This document shows positions 33,935 through 45,213 of a DNA stretch of 64,000 nt, one piece after another. Under the pieces are notes generated by a model. The model saw only the letters and a program-made list of their open reading frames with translations. It ran no database searches and had not been told where the DNA came from. The DNA comes from RYN-230 sp963834705 (lineage in GTDB: Bacteria; Actinomycetota; Actinomycetes; Streptosporangiales; Streptosporangiaceae): NCBI GenBank assembly GCA_963834705.1, contig CAWICV010000013.1, forward strand, positions 434,001-498,000, in the 5' to 3' direction. The first letter of the stretch is position 1; every line of letters begins with the position of its first letter. A program made the position numbers and the translations under genes.

Positions 33935-35248
33935 TTGGTCGCCGACGCGGCTGCGCCGTACCTGCTCGCACTCCGGCTGACCGGGCGCCGGGTGCTGGTC
34001 GCTGGCGGCGGCTCGGTGGCTGCGCGGCGGGTGCCCGGGCTGCTCGACGCGGGCGCCGACGTGCTGCTCATCTCGCCCGAAGTGACCCCGTCGCTGCACG
34101 ACCTGATCCTGGCCGGCCGGATCGGCTGGCAGTCGCGGGAGTACGCGCCGGGCGACTGCGCAGGCGCCTGGCTGGTCTGCGCGTGCACCGACGACCCCGC
34201 GGTGAACGCCGCTGTCGCCGCCGAGGCTGAGGCGGCCGGGATCTGGTCCGTCCGGGCCGACGACGCGGCCGCGTCCGCGGCCTGGACCCCGGCCTCCGGG
34301 CACGCGGGGGATCTGCGCTTCGGGGTGGTCAGTGGTGACCCGCAGCGCAGTGCCGGGATCCGGGACGCCGTGCTGGCCGGCCTGCAGGACGGGACGCTGC
34401 GCACCCGGCGCCGGCGGCGGGCCGGCCGGGTCGCCCTGGTCGGCGGCGGCCCCGGCGACCCGGGCCTGATCACCGTGCGCGGACGGCAGTTGCTGGCCGA
34501 GGCGGACGTGGTGGTGGCCGACCGGCTCGCCCCCCGGGCGCTGCTCGACGAACTGGCCCCGGACGTGGAACTGGTCGACGCGGGCAAGATCCCGCGCGGC
34601 CGGGCGATGACCCAGGAAGACATCAACGCGCTGCTGATCGACCGGGCGCAGCAGGGCTTGGCCGTGGTCCGCCTCAAGGGCGGCGACCCGTTCGTGTTCG
34701 GCCGCGGCGGCGAGGAACTGCTGGCCTGCCTGGCGGCAGGCGTCCCGGTCACCGTGGTGCCCGGGGTGACCAGCGCGACCGGAGTGCCCGGTGCGGCCGG
34801 CATCCCGGTCACCCACCGCGGCATTACCCAGGAATTCCGCGTGGTCTCGGCGCATCTCCCGCCGGGCGATCCGCGCTCCACGGTGGACTGGGCTGAGCTG
34901 GCCACGTCTCAGGCCACGGCCGTACTGCTGATGGGTCTGGAGCACCTGAGCCAGGTGGCGGAGACGCTGATCCAGGCGGGCCTGGATTCGCGGACGCCAG
35001 TTTCGGTCATTGTGGACGGTACCCTGCCCACGCAGCACATAATTACCACAGGGCTTAGCGCCGTAGCCGCAGCGGTCAGTGAGGCCGGCCTGCGCCCGCC
35101 AGCAATTGTCGTGATAGGTGAGATAGTGCAGGTCGGGGCGCAGATCGCCGAACTGTCCCGGAATGTGCTGAGCAAAGACCGGAGTGTAGCTGTGCCCACG
35201 TCACCGGGGGGATCTGCCCGAGCAAGGCCGACGCGGGAAAGGCAGTGA
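33935..35248 (+). CDS. cysG: Siroheme synthase / uroporphyrinogen-III C-methyltransferase (CysG-type fusion)
   Basis: This is a two-domain protein. The N-terminal precorrin-2 dehydrogenase/ferrochelatase part has the NAD motif VLVAGGGSVAARR. The C-terminal methyltransferase has VALVGGGPGDPGLITVRG, VVRLKGGDPFVFGRGGEE and VVPGVTSATGVPG. It makes precorrin-2 for siroheme and, via precorrin-2, cobalamin. TTG 33935 is chosen because AAGGAGGG ends 9 bases before it and homology begins there (APYLLALRLTGRRVLV). An in-frame GTG at 33800 would add 45 unconserved residues. The GTPase pair follows 9 bases after its stop. Confidence 0.88.
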   Translation: MVADAAAPYLLALRLTGRRVLVAGGGSVAARRVPGLLDAGADVLLISPEVTPSLHDLILAGRIGWQSREYAPGDCAGAWLVCACTDDPAVNAAVAAEAEAAGIWSVRADDAAASAAWTPASGHAGDLRFGVVSGDPQRSAGIRDAVLAGLQDGTLRTRRRRRAGRVALVGGGPGDPGLITVRGRQLLAEADVVVADRLAPRALLDELAPDVELVDAGKIPRGRAMTQEDINALLIDRAQQGLAVVRLKGGDPFVFGRGGEELLACLAAGVPVTVVPGVTSATGVPGAAGIPVTHRGITQEFRVVSAHLPPGDPRSTVDWAELATSQATAVLLMGLEHLSQVAETLIQAGLDSRTPVSVIVDGTLPTQHIITTGLSAVAAAVSEAGLRPPAIVVIGEIVQVGAQIAELSRNVLSKDRSVAVPTSPGGSARARPTRERQ

Positions 35249-35257
35249 CGGAGAACC

Positions 35258-37366
35258 ATGACGGAACGGCCGGGCCTCGCTGCCACCGGCGCGCGCGCCG
35301 CCGGGGCGGATGCGGCCGTCTCACCTGACCCCGTGCCCCCGGGGCAGCCGCCGGTAAGCCCGCCCGGGCAGCCGGCTACCGATGCCGAGCGCCAGGCGGC
35401 CGGTGGGGGGCCGGCGGTTAGTACTGATCAGCCTGCGGCCGGTGCGGAGCCGCCCGCCGCCGATGCCGGCGCCGGGCCGCCGCCGTCGGCCGGTGCCGGG
35501 CCGCCGCCGGCCACCTGGGCCGGCCCCGCGGAGTCCGGGCGGCATCGCCGGGTCGATGCCCGGCTGCTCGAAGCGGCCCTGCTCGAACTGCGCCGCCGGA
35601 TCGTGGAGGTCAGCCTGGTCTTCGAGACCACCGGCGCCGAGGCCGCCCGGGCCGAGCGGGTCAAACTGCTCAGCCAGATCGACGACTACCTGCTGCCCCG
35701 GGTGCGCCAGTCCGGCGCACCACTGCTGGTGGCCCTGGTCGGCTCCACTGGCGCCGGAAAGTCCACGCTGGTCAACAGCATCGTCGGCGCCCAGGTGAGC
35801 AACACCGGCATCCGCCGCCCGACCACCAACAGCCCGGTGCTGGCCTGCCATCCGGACGACGTGGACTGGTTCGCGGAGAACGTGTTCCTGCCGACCGTGC
35901 CCCGGGTCCGCCAGGAAGGGCTGGCCCGGTCCGGCCGGGATGGGCTGCTGGTGCTGGCGGCCAACGAAGGCATGCCCAAGGGCGTCGCCCTGCTGGACAC
36001 CCCGGACATCGACTCGGTGGTACAGGCGCACCGGGAATTCGCCCACCAGTTCCTGGACGCCTCGGACCTGTGGCTGTTCATGACCACGTCGAGCCGGTAT
36101 GCCGACGCCGCCGTGTGGGAGCTGCTGGAGTACGCCAAGGAACGCGGCGCCGCGCTGGGCATCGTGCTCTCCCGGGTGCCGCCGTCCGGCAGCGCCGAGC
36201 TGACCAAGCACTTCGGTTCCATGCTGCGGGCCAACGGGCTGGGCGACAACCAGCGGTTCGTGATCCACGAGACGGTGATCACGGACGCCCGGCTGCCCGC
36301 CGAGGTATCCGCCCCGGTGCGCGAGTGGCTGCAGGAAATGGCGGTCAAAGCCGACCGCCGGGTGGCCATCCTGACCCAGACCATGGCGGGCGCGCTGGAC
36401 ACGTTCCGCAACCGGGTGCCCGCGCTGGCCGCCGAGGTGGAAGCCCAGCTGGCCATCGGGTCCGAGCTGACGGCCACGGTGGAAGGCGCCTACGCGGCCG
36501 CGCTGGCCGAGGCGGACCAGACGCTGGCCGACGGCTCGCTGCTCCGCGGCGAGGCGCTGGCCCGGTGGCAGGACTTCGCCGGCACCGGCGAGCTACTCCG
36601 CGGCCTGCAGGCGCCACGCGGCCGGCGCCCGGTTCGGCAGCGCAAACGGGGCGCGCAGGCCCGGGCCCGCGCGCTGAAGAGCGCGCTGCGCACCGGCATC
36701 GAGTCGCTGGTCATCTCGGTGGCCAGCCAGGCCGCGGAGGAATCGGTCCGGCGCTGGCGCAACGACCCGGCCGGGGCCGCCCTGCTGGAGCGGGTCGCGG
36801 CCGAGGAAAACGGTGACGGCTGGGCCGGATCGCAGTTCGCTGCGGATGCCGGGCTGGTGTTCGGCCTGACCAGCGAGCCCGCCCTGGCCGACGACGCGCC
36901 GGACACCGGGGACGGGCAGCTGCGCCAGGCGGCGCTGTCGCTGGCCCGCTGCTCAGCCGACCTGCCGATCCGGGCGGCCCGCGCGGTCAGCGGCTGGCAG
37001 GACCAGACGATGCGGCTGGTCCAGGCGGAGAGCGTGACCAAGCGGTCGATCGCCCGGGTGATGTCCTTCGACGACGACTCGCTGTCCACCGTGCTGGCCG
37101 TGGCGATGCTCGGCCAGCGGGACGGTGAGGGCGGCGCCGAGGGCACCGGGGCCGTCCCGCAGCTGCTGCTGACCTCGCTGTTCGGCGCCGGCCCGGTGCG
37201 TGACATCCGGGTCCGGGCCCGGGCTGACCTGCGGGACCGGATGCGCAGGCTGTTCGATGAGGAGATGCTGCGCTTCGTCCAGGTGGTTGACTCGGCCGGT
37301 GAGCTGGACGCTGCCGTCCCGGTTCGGCTCTACCAGGCAACCTATTCACTTGAGATGGCGCGATGA
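35258..37366 (+). CDS. Dynamin-like GTPase, first of a pair
   Basis: This is a 702-residue protein. About 90 Pro/Ala/Gly-rich residues precede a GTPase domain with G1 GSTGAGKST (about residues 165-173), G3 LDTPDID, then a long helical region with basic stretches (RGRRPVRQRKRGAQARARAL). The layout resembles the actinobacterial dynamin-like pairs, including sporulation DynA/DynB-type proteins that act at septal membranes; assignment to that pathway is inference. It overlaps the second GTPase gene by 4 bases, so the proteins are made together. Confidence 0.72.
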   Translation: MTERPGLAATGARAAGADAAVSPDPVPPGQPPVSPPGQPATDAERQAAGGGPAVSTDQPAAGAEPPAADAGAGPPPSAGAGPPPATWAGPAESGRHRRVDARLLEAALLELRRRIVEVSLVFETTGAEAARAERVKLLSQIDDYLLPRVRQSGAPLLVALVGSTGAGKSTLVNSIVGAQVSNTGIRRPTTNSPVLACHPDDVDWFAENVFLPTVPRVRQEGLARSGRDGLLVLAANEGMPKGVALLDTPDIDSVVQAHREFAHQFLDASDLWLFMTTSSRYADAAVWELLEYAKERGAALGIVLSRVPPSGSAELTKHFGSMLRANGLGDNQRFVIHETVITDARLPAEVSAPVREWLQEMAVKADRRVAILTQTMAGALDTFRNRVPALAAEVEAQLAIGSELTATVEGAYAAALAEADQTLADGSLLRGEALARWQDFAGTGELLRGLQAPRGRRPVRQRKRGAQARARALKSALRTGIESLVISVASQAAEESVRRWRNDPAGAALLERVAAEENGDGWAGSQFAADAGLVFGLTSEPALADDAPDTGDGQLRQAALSLARCSADLPIRAARAVSGWQDQTMRLVQAESVTKRSIARVMSFDDDSLSTVLAVAMLGQRDGEGGAEGTGAVPQLLLTSLFGAGPVRDIRVRARADLRDRMRRLFDEEMLRFVQVVDSAGELDAAVPVRLYQATYSLEMAR

Positions 37367-39105
37367 GTATCGGCGAATATCGGTCGGCCTGGCTGGCCAG
37401 TCCCGCGCTGGCCACCGCCAGGCCGGGCGGTGCGGTGGCGGCCAGCCCGCAGCCTGACGAGGCGGCCGGGGCGGACCTGTCCACCCGGCTGACTGCGCTG
37501 GCCCGGATGGTCCAGATCGGGTCGGCCCGGAGCGGGCCGGATGGCTTCAGCCTGGCCCTGCTGAGCGACGCTGAGCATCTGGTGGGCCGGGCCGGGGAGC
37601 GGCTCCGGATGTCCGCCAACCACACCGTGGCCGTGCTGGCCGGTGGCACCGGAAGCGGCAAATCGTCGCTGTTCAACCGGCTGGCCGGGGCCGACTTCTC
37701 GGCCGTCGGCGTGATCCGGCCGTTCACCAAGGACCCGCACGCCTGCGTGTGGGGCATGGACGGTGCCGCCCAGCTGCTGGAATGGCTGCGCATCCCGTCG
37801 CGGAACCGGTACGCGCGGTCCAGCGCGCTGGGCGAGGGTGAGGCGTCGCTGCGCGGCCTGATCCTGATCGACCTGCCGGACCACGACTCAGTGGCGGCGG
37901 CCGCGTCGGACGAGACGAACCGCCTGGTCGGCGTGGCCGACCTGATGGTCTGGGTGCTGGACCCGCAGAAGTACGCTGACGCGGCCGTGCACAGCCGGTA
38001 CCTCACCCCGCTGGCCAGCCACTCCTCGGTCATCGCGGTGGTGCTCAACCAGTCGGACCTGCTCACCGCTGGGCAGGTGGAGGACTGCGAAGCCGACCTG
38101 ACCCGGCTGCTCGACTTGGAGGGCCTGCATGACCCGCGGGTGCTGGTCACCTCGGCGCGGACCGGCGCTGGCGTGGACGAGCTGCGCAAGCTGCTGGCCC
38201 GCACGGTGGCCGAGCGGGAGGCGGCCAGCAACCGGATCGCGGCCGACCTGGAGGTCATGGCCGTGCGGTTCCTGCCCTATGCCGGGGAGGGCCGCGGCCC
38301 GGCCGAGGACGACGACTTCTCCGAGGTGCCGCTGAACAGCGCGGCCACGCTGGCCGAGGCGTTCGGCCGGGCGGCCGGCGCGGCTGGCGTAGGCCAGGCG
38401 CTGCAGAGTGCCCGCGAGCTGCGTGCCATCGACTACGTGGGCTGGCCGGTGTCCTGGCTGGTGGACCGGGCGCTGGGCCGGGACCCGGTGCGCAAGCTGC
38501 GGCTCGGCAACCTGTGGGAAGAACTGCGCGGTGTGGCCGCCGGGCCGGCCGGCGCGCAGCAGGCGGAGATCGACAACGCGCTGACCGTGCTCGGCGACCA
38601 GATCGGCCCCACCCTGCCGAAGCCCTGGTCGCAGACGGTCCGGGCGGCAGCCCGGTCCCGGCGCGACGAGATCCCCGGGGCGCTCGGCGCGGTCATCGGC
38701 GGAACGCTGCCTGCGGAGAACAGCGTGGAGCCGTGGTGGCGGATGGTGGCCGTCTGGCAGGGGCTGCTGCTCGGCTGCGTGGTGGCCGGCCTGGCCTGGG
38801 TCGTCGCCCTGGTCGTCATCGGCGTCTTCCATGCCACCCGGCACGCGGTGGCCATCTTCAGCGACGCCGCCCTGCTGCCCTGGGTGATCCTGCTGATCGC
38901 CGCCATTCTCACCCTGGGCTGGCTGACCGCGTCCGGCTGCATGAGCATGGTCAATTCGGCCGCGATACGCGAACGCAGCCAGATCGAGCAGCAGATGCGC
39001 GCGGCCATGGAGCAGGTGGCTGAGCAGTACGTGCTGGTCCCGGTCAAGCAGGAGCTGTCGGAGTACGCGCGGTTCTGCGCCGCCCTCCGCGCCGCCCGCC
39101 AGTAG
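37363..39105 (+). CDS. Dynamin/YfjP-like GTPase with two membrane helices, second of a pair
   Basis: This 580-residue protein has G1 GGTGSGKSSLF (about residues 95-105), G3 DLPDHD and G4 NQSD. It has two C-terminal transmembrane helices (LLLGCVVAGLAWVVALVVIG and LLPWVILLIAAILTLGWL) and a terminal coiled-coil-like tail (ERSQIEQQMRAAMEQVAEQY). ATG 37363 overlaps the previous stop. The two GTPases probably form a heteromeric membrane-remodelling complex anchored through this subunit. Confidence 0.75.
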   Translation: MSIGEYRSAWLASPALATARPGGAVAASPQPDEAAGADLSTRLTALARMVQIGSARSGPDGFSLALLSDAEHLVGRAGERLRMSANHTVAVLAGGTGSGKSSLFNRLAGADFSAVGVIRPFTKDPHACVWGMDGAAQLLEWLRIPSRNRYARSSALGEGEASLRGLILIDLPDHDSVAAAASDETNRLVGVADLMVWVLDPQKYADAAVHSRYLTPLASHSSVIAVVLNQSDLLTAGQVEDCEADLTRLLDLEGLHDPRVLVTSARTGAGVDELRKLLARTVAEREAASNRIAADLEVMAVRFLPYAGEGRGPAEDDDFSEVPLNSAATLAEAFGRAAGAAGVGQALQSARELRAIDYVGWPVSWLVDRALGRDPVRKLRLGNLWEELRGVAAGPAGAQQAEIDNALTVLGDQIGPTLPKPWSQTVRAAARSRRDEIPGALGAVIGGTLPAENSVEPWWRMVAVWQGLLLGCVVAGLAWVVALVVIGVFHATRHAVAIFSDAALLPWVILLIAAILTLGWLTASGCMSMVNSAAIRERSQIEQQMRAAMEQVAEQYVLVPVKQELSEYARFCAALRAARQ

Positions 39106-39296
39106 CTTCCGGCCTCGCTCCGGCTGCCAGCCCGCACCGTTAGCTCGCGGTCCCAACCATCGTGATCAAACGAGGCTCTTCTGCCGGTTATGTGGGTAAG
39201 CGGCGTTCCAGGGTGGGGCGCGTTTTAAAAAGCCTGAGTGGATCCCGCTGGGCTCTGGCTCAGTCGGCGGCTACTTTCGACCGTGAATCAGGTGAT

Positions 39297-39920
39297 TCAC
39301 GGTGCCACGCCGAAGTCGAGGGCCTGCGGTTCGTCTGGGAGCGGACCTGACCTGTGCGGCTCGGCCGTGACCGGGATGTTCTTGTCGGCTTCGCCGAATC
39401 GGGGCCGGGTGAGGTCGACGGCGCCGACTCCGCTCAGCAGTGCGCCGAAGTGCAGTTCGGCGGCCTGCTCGGGCACGTCGAGCACGATGTCGGCCTGGGT
39501 CCAGTCGGTGGTCTGGCGGAGCGGCCGGTCCTGCATGTTGTCGAGCAGCAGGGGGCCATGAGGGCCGTCGATGCGCAGCCAGAGCCCGGCCCAGCCGTTG
39601 ACCTCCTGGGCCCGCACCGTGGCGTGGAATCGTATCCGGCGGCCGAGGTAGCGAGTGGCTGCGATGCTTTGCATCAGCGCACCGAAGCCGTCTGGTTCAC
39701 GGACCGCAGACCGCAGCTGCACCACCCGGTGCCCGTCGCGGGTCTCGGGCAGCAGCCCCACCTTGTAGTCGGGCGCCCGGCTTCCGGTGATAAACCACGG
39801 GGCCGGGAGCGGGTCGAGCGTGGTCAAGCTCAGCACCTGGGTCAGCGCCTGAGTGTAATGCTCGCCGGTCTCGGCCATGCGGGCACGGACCAGCCGCTTG
39901 AGATCCTTGTTCTGCGGCAC
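39297..39920 (-). CDS. Conserved protein of unknown function with beta-sandwich-like C-terminus
   Basis: This protein of about 207 residues (GTG 39920; ATG 40001 would add 27 unconserved residues). The N-terminus NKDLKRLVRARMAETGEHYT is helical and resembles small actinobacterial regulatory leaders. The rest is beta-rich (RRIRFHATVRAQEVNGWAGL, LWLRIDGPHGPLLLDNMQDR, DIVLDVPEQAAELHFGALLS). No catalytic motif was recognised. It stands alone between the GTPases and a protease. Confidence 0.6.
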   Translation of the reverse strand: MPQNKDLKRLVRARMAETGEHYTQALTQVLSLTTLDPLPAPWFITGSRAPDYKVGLLPETRDGHRVVQLRSAVREPDGFGALMQSIAATRYLGRRIRFHATVRAQEVNGWAGLWLRIDGPHGPLLLDNMQDRPLRQTTDWTQADIVLDVPEQAAELHFGALLSGVGAVDLTRPRFGEADKNIPVTAEPHRSGPLPDEPQALDFGVAP

Positions 39921-40237
39921 GATTGACCAGCCTCCGTCTCGATGGCCGCCCCAACGCTCCGCGGACAGAGCCGGCCCGATGCCGACGAAGGTTCGCCACA
40001 CCTGAGGAGATGGTCCGGGAGTGTGCCCCCCTTCGCGCCTGACATGGCCCCGTTGGGGACGGGCCGCCGGGCTCGGCGTCGGACCGCGCCGTTGCGGTCA
40101 TCATGAACCCATGCCCGGCGCCAGGTCAATCGCGCCCCCGCCAGGGACAGGGGTAAGAACCGTCAGGGCCGTGCGGCCGAAGGCCAGCCTGACGCGACCG
40201 TGCACACCGAGCATCAAGGCCGACGGTAACTGTCACG

Positions 40238-40345
40238 TCATGTGAGCAACAGCCACTCGTTGATCGCGGCAACGTGGAGGGTGGCTTCGTAGCGGACGGC
40301 CAGCTTGTCATAGCGGGTGGCGACGTGATCACGAGAGTGAGCGGG
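40238..40345 (-). mobile_element. IS5-family transposase C-terminal fragment
   Basis: The minus strand reads DHVATRYDKLAVRYEATLHV and then AAINEWLLLT, the conserved C-terminal end of IS5-type transposases. Nothing upstream of it matches the catalytic domain, so it is a short remnant. The rest of 40002-40466 shows no gene. Confidence 0.7.
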
Positions 40346-40466
40346 CCCGTCCCTGTCCGCTGGGGGCGTAACGCGGGGGGAAGAGGTTTCCGGTCCGGCG
40401 GCGTTAGCCTGATTCATCAAGTGGTGTAATCATGTAATTGGTGAATGAGCTGATGGGGCAGACAGC

Positions 40467-41405
40467 ATGACCGATCCTCAGCCGCTCGACGCCTACTCGC
40501 AGATCGTGGCGGGGGTGGCGGCCGAGCTCACGCCAAAGGTGGCCAGCCTCCGGGTGCCCAGGACGGGCCGGCAGGGAGAAAGCCTCGGCTCGGGCGTGGT
40601 GTTCACCGGCGACGGGTTCCTGCTGACCAACGCACACGTGGTGGGCAGCGCCAGCGCGGGCACCGCGGCGTTCTCGGATGGCTCTACCAGCCCGTTCCGG
40701 GTGGTCGGCGCGGACCCGCTGTCCGACCTGGCTGTGCTGCGCACCGCCGGGCAGACGCCGCCGCCCGCCGTGCTGGGTGAGGCGGATGATCTCGTGGTCG
40801 GCCAGCTGGTGGTGGCCGTGGGTAACCCGCTCGGACTGGCGGGGTCGGTGACCGCGGGCGTGATCAGCGCGCTGGGCCGGTCGCTGCCGACGCGCAGCGG
40901 CACCGCGGCCCGCCTGGTGGAGGACGTGATCCAGACCGACGCGGCGCTCAACCCGGGGAACTCGGGCGGTGCGCTGGCCGACAGCCATGCCCGGGTGGTC
41001 GGCATCAACACCGCGGTGGCGGGCCTGGGCGTCGGCCTGGCCGTCCCGGTCAACGCCACCACGCGGCGGATCATCTCCGCGCTGATGAGGCACGGCCGGG
41101 TCCGGCGGGCCTACCTGGGCCTGGTCAGCGCGCCCGCACCGCTGCCCGCTGGGCTGGCCGAACGGGTCGGCCGGGCGACTGGCCTGCGGGTGGTCGAGGT
41201 GGTCTCCAGCGGGCCGGCCGACCGGGCCGGGCTGCGGGCGGGGGACCTGCTGGTGAGCGCGGGCGGCAGTCCGGTGAGCACGGCTCAGGACCTGCAGCGG
41301 CTGATGTTCGCCGAAGCCATCGGCCGCCCGATGGCAATCACCGTGATGCGCAACGGGGCCCTGGTCAACGTGATCGCCGAGCCGTCCGAGCTCGTCGCGG
41401 CCTGA
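40467..41405 (+). CDS. HtrA/DegP-like serine protease with PDZ domain
   Basis: This 312-residue protein has a chymotrypsin-fold domain with the triad His in LLTNAHVVG, Asp in DPLSDLAVL and Ser in LNPGNSGGALA. A PDZ domain follows from about residue 225 (LRVVEVVSSGPADRAGLRAG). No signal peptide or membrane anchor is present, so this is a cytoplasmic or anchorless variant, unlike most actinobacterial HtrA proteins. ATG 40467 is used. The gene stands alone after an IS5 remnant. Confidence 0.88.
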   Translation: MTDPQPLDAYSQIVAGVAAELTPKVASLRVPRTGRQGESLGSGVVFTGDGFLLTNAHVVGSASAGTAAFSDGSTSPFRVVGADPLSDLAVLRTAGQTPPPAVLGEADDLVVGQLVVAVGNPLGLAGSVTAGVISALGRSLPTRSGTAARLVEDVIQTDAALNPGNSGGALADSHARVVGINTAVAGLGVGLAVPVNATTRRIISALMRHGRVRRAYLGLVSAPAPLPAGLAERVGRATGLRVVEVVSSGPADRAGLRAGDLLVSAGGSPVSTAQDLQRLMFAEAIGRPMAITVMRNGALVNVIAEPSELVAA

Positions 41406-41635
41406 CCCCCGCGCCAAACGGGCGGATCTGAAGCGCCCCCGGAGACGCAAAGAAGCAGAGCATTCTTGCATTGGGTACCGACAATCCCGGCCTGGTTATG
41501 CACAGCCCGGCCGGATGAGCCCGGGTATCCACAGAACCGCATTCGCCATGGGGCCGCCCCAGCCGGCCCGGAGATCGTGGACTCACCCGGCGGCATCGGG
41601 CCGCCGGGACAGCCCAGATGACGGGATGGTCCACG

Positions 41636-42316
41636 ATGAACGAGGCGCAGGTGGTCCTCGCGGGTTATGTGGCCCGCGAACCGAGATACCGCAAGACACA
41701 CAACGGCTACTCGTACACCTCACTCCGGGTTGGGTACACCCCGCGCCGGATGGACCGGGACAGCGGCGAGTGGTCGGACGGCGGCACGTCGTTCGTGAGC
41801 GTGTTCTGCTGGCGAGGGCTGGCCGAGAACGTCGCGATGTGTGTCCGCAAGGGCGATCCGGTGCTGGTCAAGGGGAAGCTGCAGGTCCGGCCGTATACCG
41901 ACAAGGCTGGCGCCTCCCGGGTGGCGGTAGAGGTGGAGGCCAGCTCGATCGGGCACGACCTGACCCGGGGAGTGGCGATGTTCCAGCGTGCCCTCCGTCC
42001 AGCGGGGGAGACGGCGCTGGAGCGGGCGGCCGCCGTGGCCCCGCCCGGCGAGCCTGGCGCCGGGGAGCCTGGCGCCGGGGAGCCAGGCGCCGATGAGGGG
42101 GGTCCCGATGCGGCGCGGCCCGCCGGGGACGGCATCGAAGGCACGCCACCGGCTGGGATGTTCGCCGAGGACGCGGTGGCCGCGCTGGCCGGAACCGAGA
42201 TGCCAGACGGCCCGGACGGTCAGGACGGTCCGGGCGACGACGGCGACGGCGAGCAGGCGGCTCCGGCGGGGCCCGGGCCAGGCGGGGAGCCGGTGGGGGC
42301 GGCAACGCCATTCTGA
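41636..42316 (+). CDS. ssb: Single-stranded DNA-binding protein paralogue
   Basis: This 226-residue protein has an N-terminal OB fold (NEAQVVLAGYVAREPRYRKT, VRKGDPVLVKGKLQVRPYTD) and a long acidic Pro/Gly tail. The tail carries a 15-bp DNA repeat giving GEPGAGEPGAGEPGADE, and the end is ATPF, a weak form of the usual acidic DDDIPF tip. This looks like an accessory rather than the housekeeping SSB. ATG 41636 is preferred over 41618. Confidence 0.85.
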   Translation: MNEAQVVLAGYVAREPRYRKTHNGYSYTSLRVGYTPRRMDRDSGEWSDGGTSFVSVFCWRGLAENVAMCVRKGDPVLVKGKLQVRPYTDKAGASRVAVEVEASSIGHDLTRGVAMFQRALRPAGETALERAAAVAPPGEPGAGEPGAGEPGADEGGPDAARPAGDGIEGTPPAGMFAEDAVAALAGTEMPDGPDGQDGPGDDGDGEQAAPAGPGPGGEPVGAATPF

Positions 42317-42511
42317 TCGGGATCCGCGGAAAGCGCCGCCTGGCGGCCCTAGCCCCTCTACGCTGTTACCCAGCGTTATAACTCGGCCGCTTCTCGAACA
42401 CGGAATGTGACCGGGCGGGGGCACTCAGAGGTACCAGGGGCCCGCCAGCGGTCATGGACAGGTGGCATGTCGGCAGTCCAAGGCACGATGCACGCTGACC
42501 CCGGTAGCGCG

Positions 42512-43046
42512 CGGCGGCACGGACCGACGCCAAGACCGGCCTGCTCAACGCCGTCGCCTGGCAGCGGGAAGCGTACGGCTGGGTGCGCCGGGCCCGGCGG
42601 GCCGGGGTACCTGCGGCGGTCCTGCTGCTGGATATCGACCACTTCAAGCGGGTCAACGACCGGTACGGTCACCTGGCCGGGGATGAGTTGCTGGCCGCGA
42701 CGGCCAGCACCCTGATCAGCCACGTGCGGGCGGGCGACGTGCTGGGCCGGTTCGGTGGTGAGGAGTTCATCGCCCTGCTACCCGGGCCGGCCAGGAGCAG
42801 GCGTGCTGGATCGCGGAACGGCTCCGCGAGCGGGTCCGGGTCATCGCCATCCCGTCGCTGGGCGCGGCGGCCACGGTCACCGTATCGATCGGGGTGGCCG
42901 AGCTCGGCCGGGACGGGAACGAGCTGTTCGAGCTGCTAGCGGCGGCGGACGCCGCGCTGTACCGGGCCAAGCAGTCAGGCCGGGACCGGGTGGCCACGCT
43001 GCCGCTGGGGGCATGCCCGTCCGACCCTCGGCACCGGTGCCCCTAA
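42512..43046 (+). pseudogene. GGDEF diguanylate cyclase remnant
   Basis: A GGDEF domain is readable from ARTDAKTGLLNAVAWQREAY through LLLDIDHFKRVNDRYGHLAG to the active site RFGGEEF. It then continues in another frame after a lost base near 42787 (QACWIAERLRERVRVIA, VSIGVAELG, ADAALYRAKQSGRDRV). An in-frame TAG lies just before the domain and no sensory part remains. Catalytic residues are kept, but the gene cannot make a full enzyme as read. Confidence 0.8.
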
Positions 43047-43055
43047 CCTTGAACC

Positions 43056-44720
<1,665 letters not shown>

Positions 44721-44759
44721 ACGCCACTGCCCGCGGCTCGCCCGCCTGGGATCCCGGTC

Positions 44760-45185
44760 TCAGGCGGGGCTGAGCCCCAGGTCAGGGCGCCTCGGCTCGG
44801 TGGGCGCGTTGACCAGGCTGTGCGCGGCCATCACCAGGTAGTCCCACAGCTGCGTGTCCAGCGCGGGTGGCAGGCCGATCTCGTCCAGCGCGGCGCGCAT
44901 GTGCCGCAGCCAGGCGTCCCGCTCGGCCTCGCCGATGACGAAATGCCGGTGCCGCATCCGCAGCCGCGGGTGGCCGCGCAGTTCGTTATAGGTGGCCGGC
45001 CCGCCCCAGTACTGGATCAGGAACAGCCGCAGGTGTTCCTCGGCGGGCCCGAGATCCTTGCTCGGGTAGACCGCGCGCAGCTCGGGGTCGGCGGCCACGC
45101 CCTGGTAGAAGAGGTGGATCAGGCGGCGGAACATCTCCTCGCCGCCGACCGCCTCGTAGAAGCTGATCTCTTTGCTGTCGTCCAT
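44760..45185 (-). CDS. glbO: Group II truncated haemoglobin (GlbO-like)
   Basis: This 141-residue haem protein contains SFYEAVGGEEMFRRLIHLFY, YWGGPATYNELRGHPRLRMR and HRHFVIGEAERDAWLRHM. It keeps the distal Tyr/Trp and proximal His arrangement of trHbO, which binds O2 and may detoxify NO or peroxide. It is convergent with ettA. A mechanosensitive channel gene lies upstream in the same direction. Confidence 0.92.
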   Translation of the reverse strand: MDDSKEISFYEAVGGEEMFRRLIHLFYQGVAADPELRAVYPSKDLGPAEEHLRLFLIQYWGGPATYNELRGHPRLRMRHRHFVIGEAERDAWLRHMRAALDEIGLPPALDTQLWDYLVMAAHSLVNAPTEPRRPDLGLSPA

Positions 45186-45213
45186 GGCAGCTCCAGGCTA
45201 GTAGCCCACCCGG

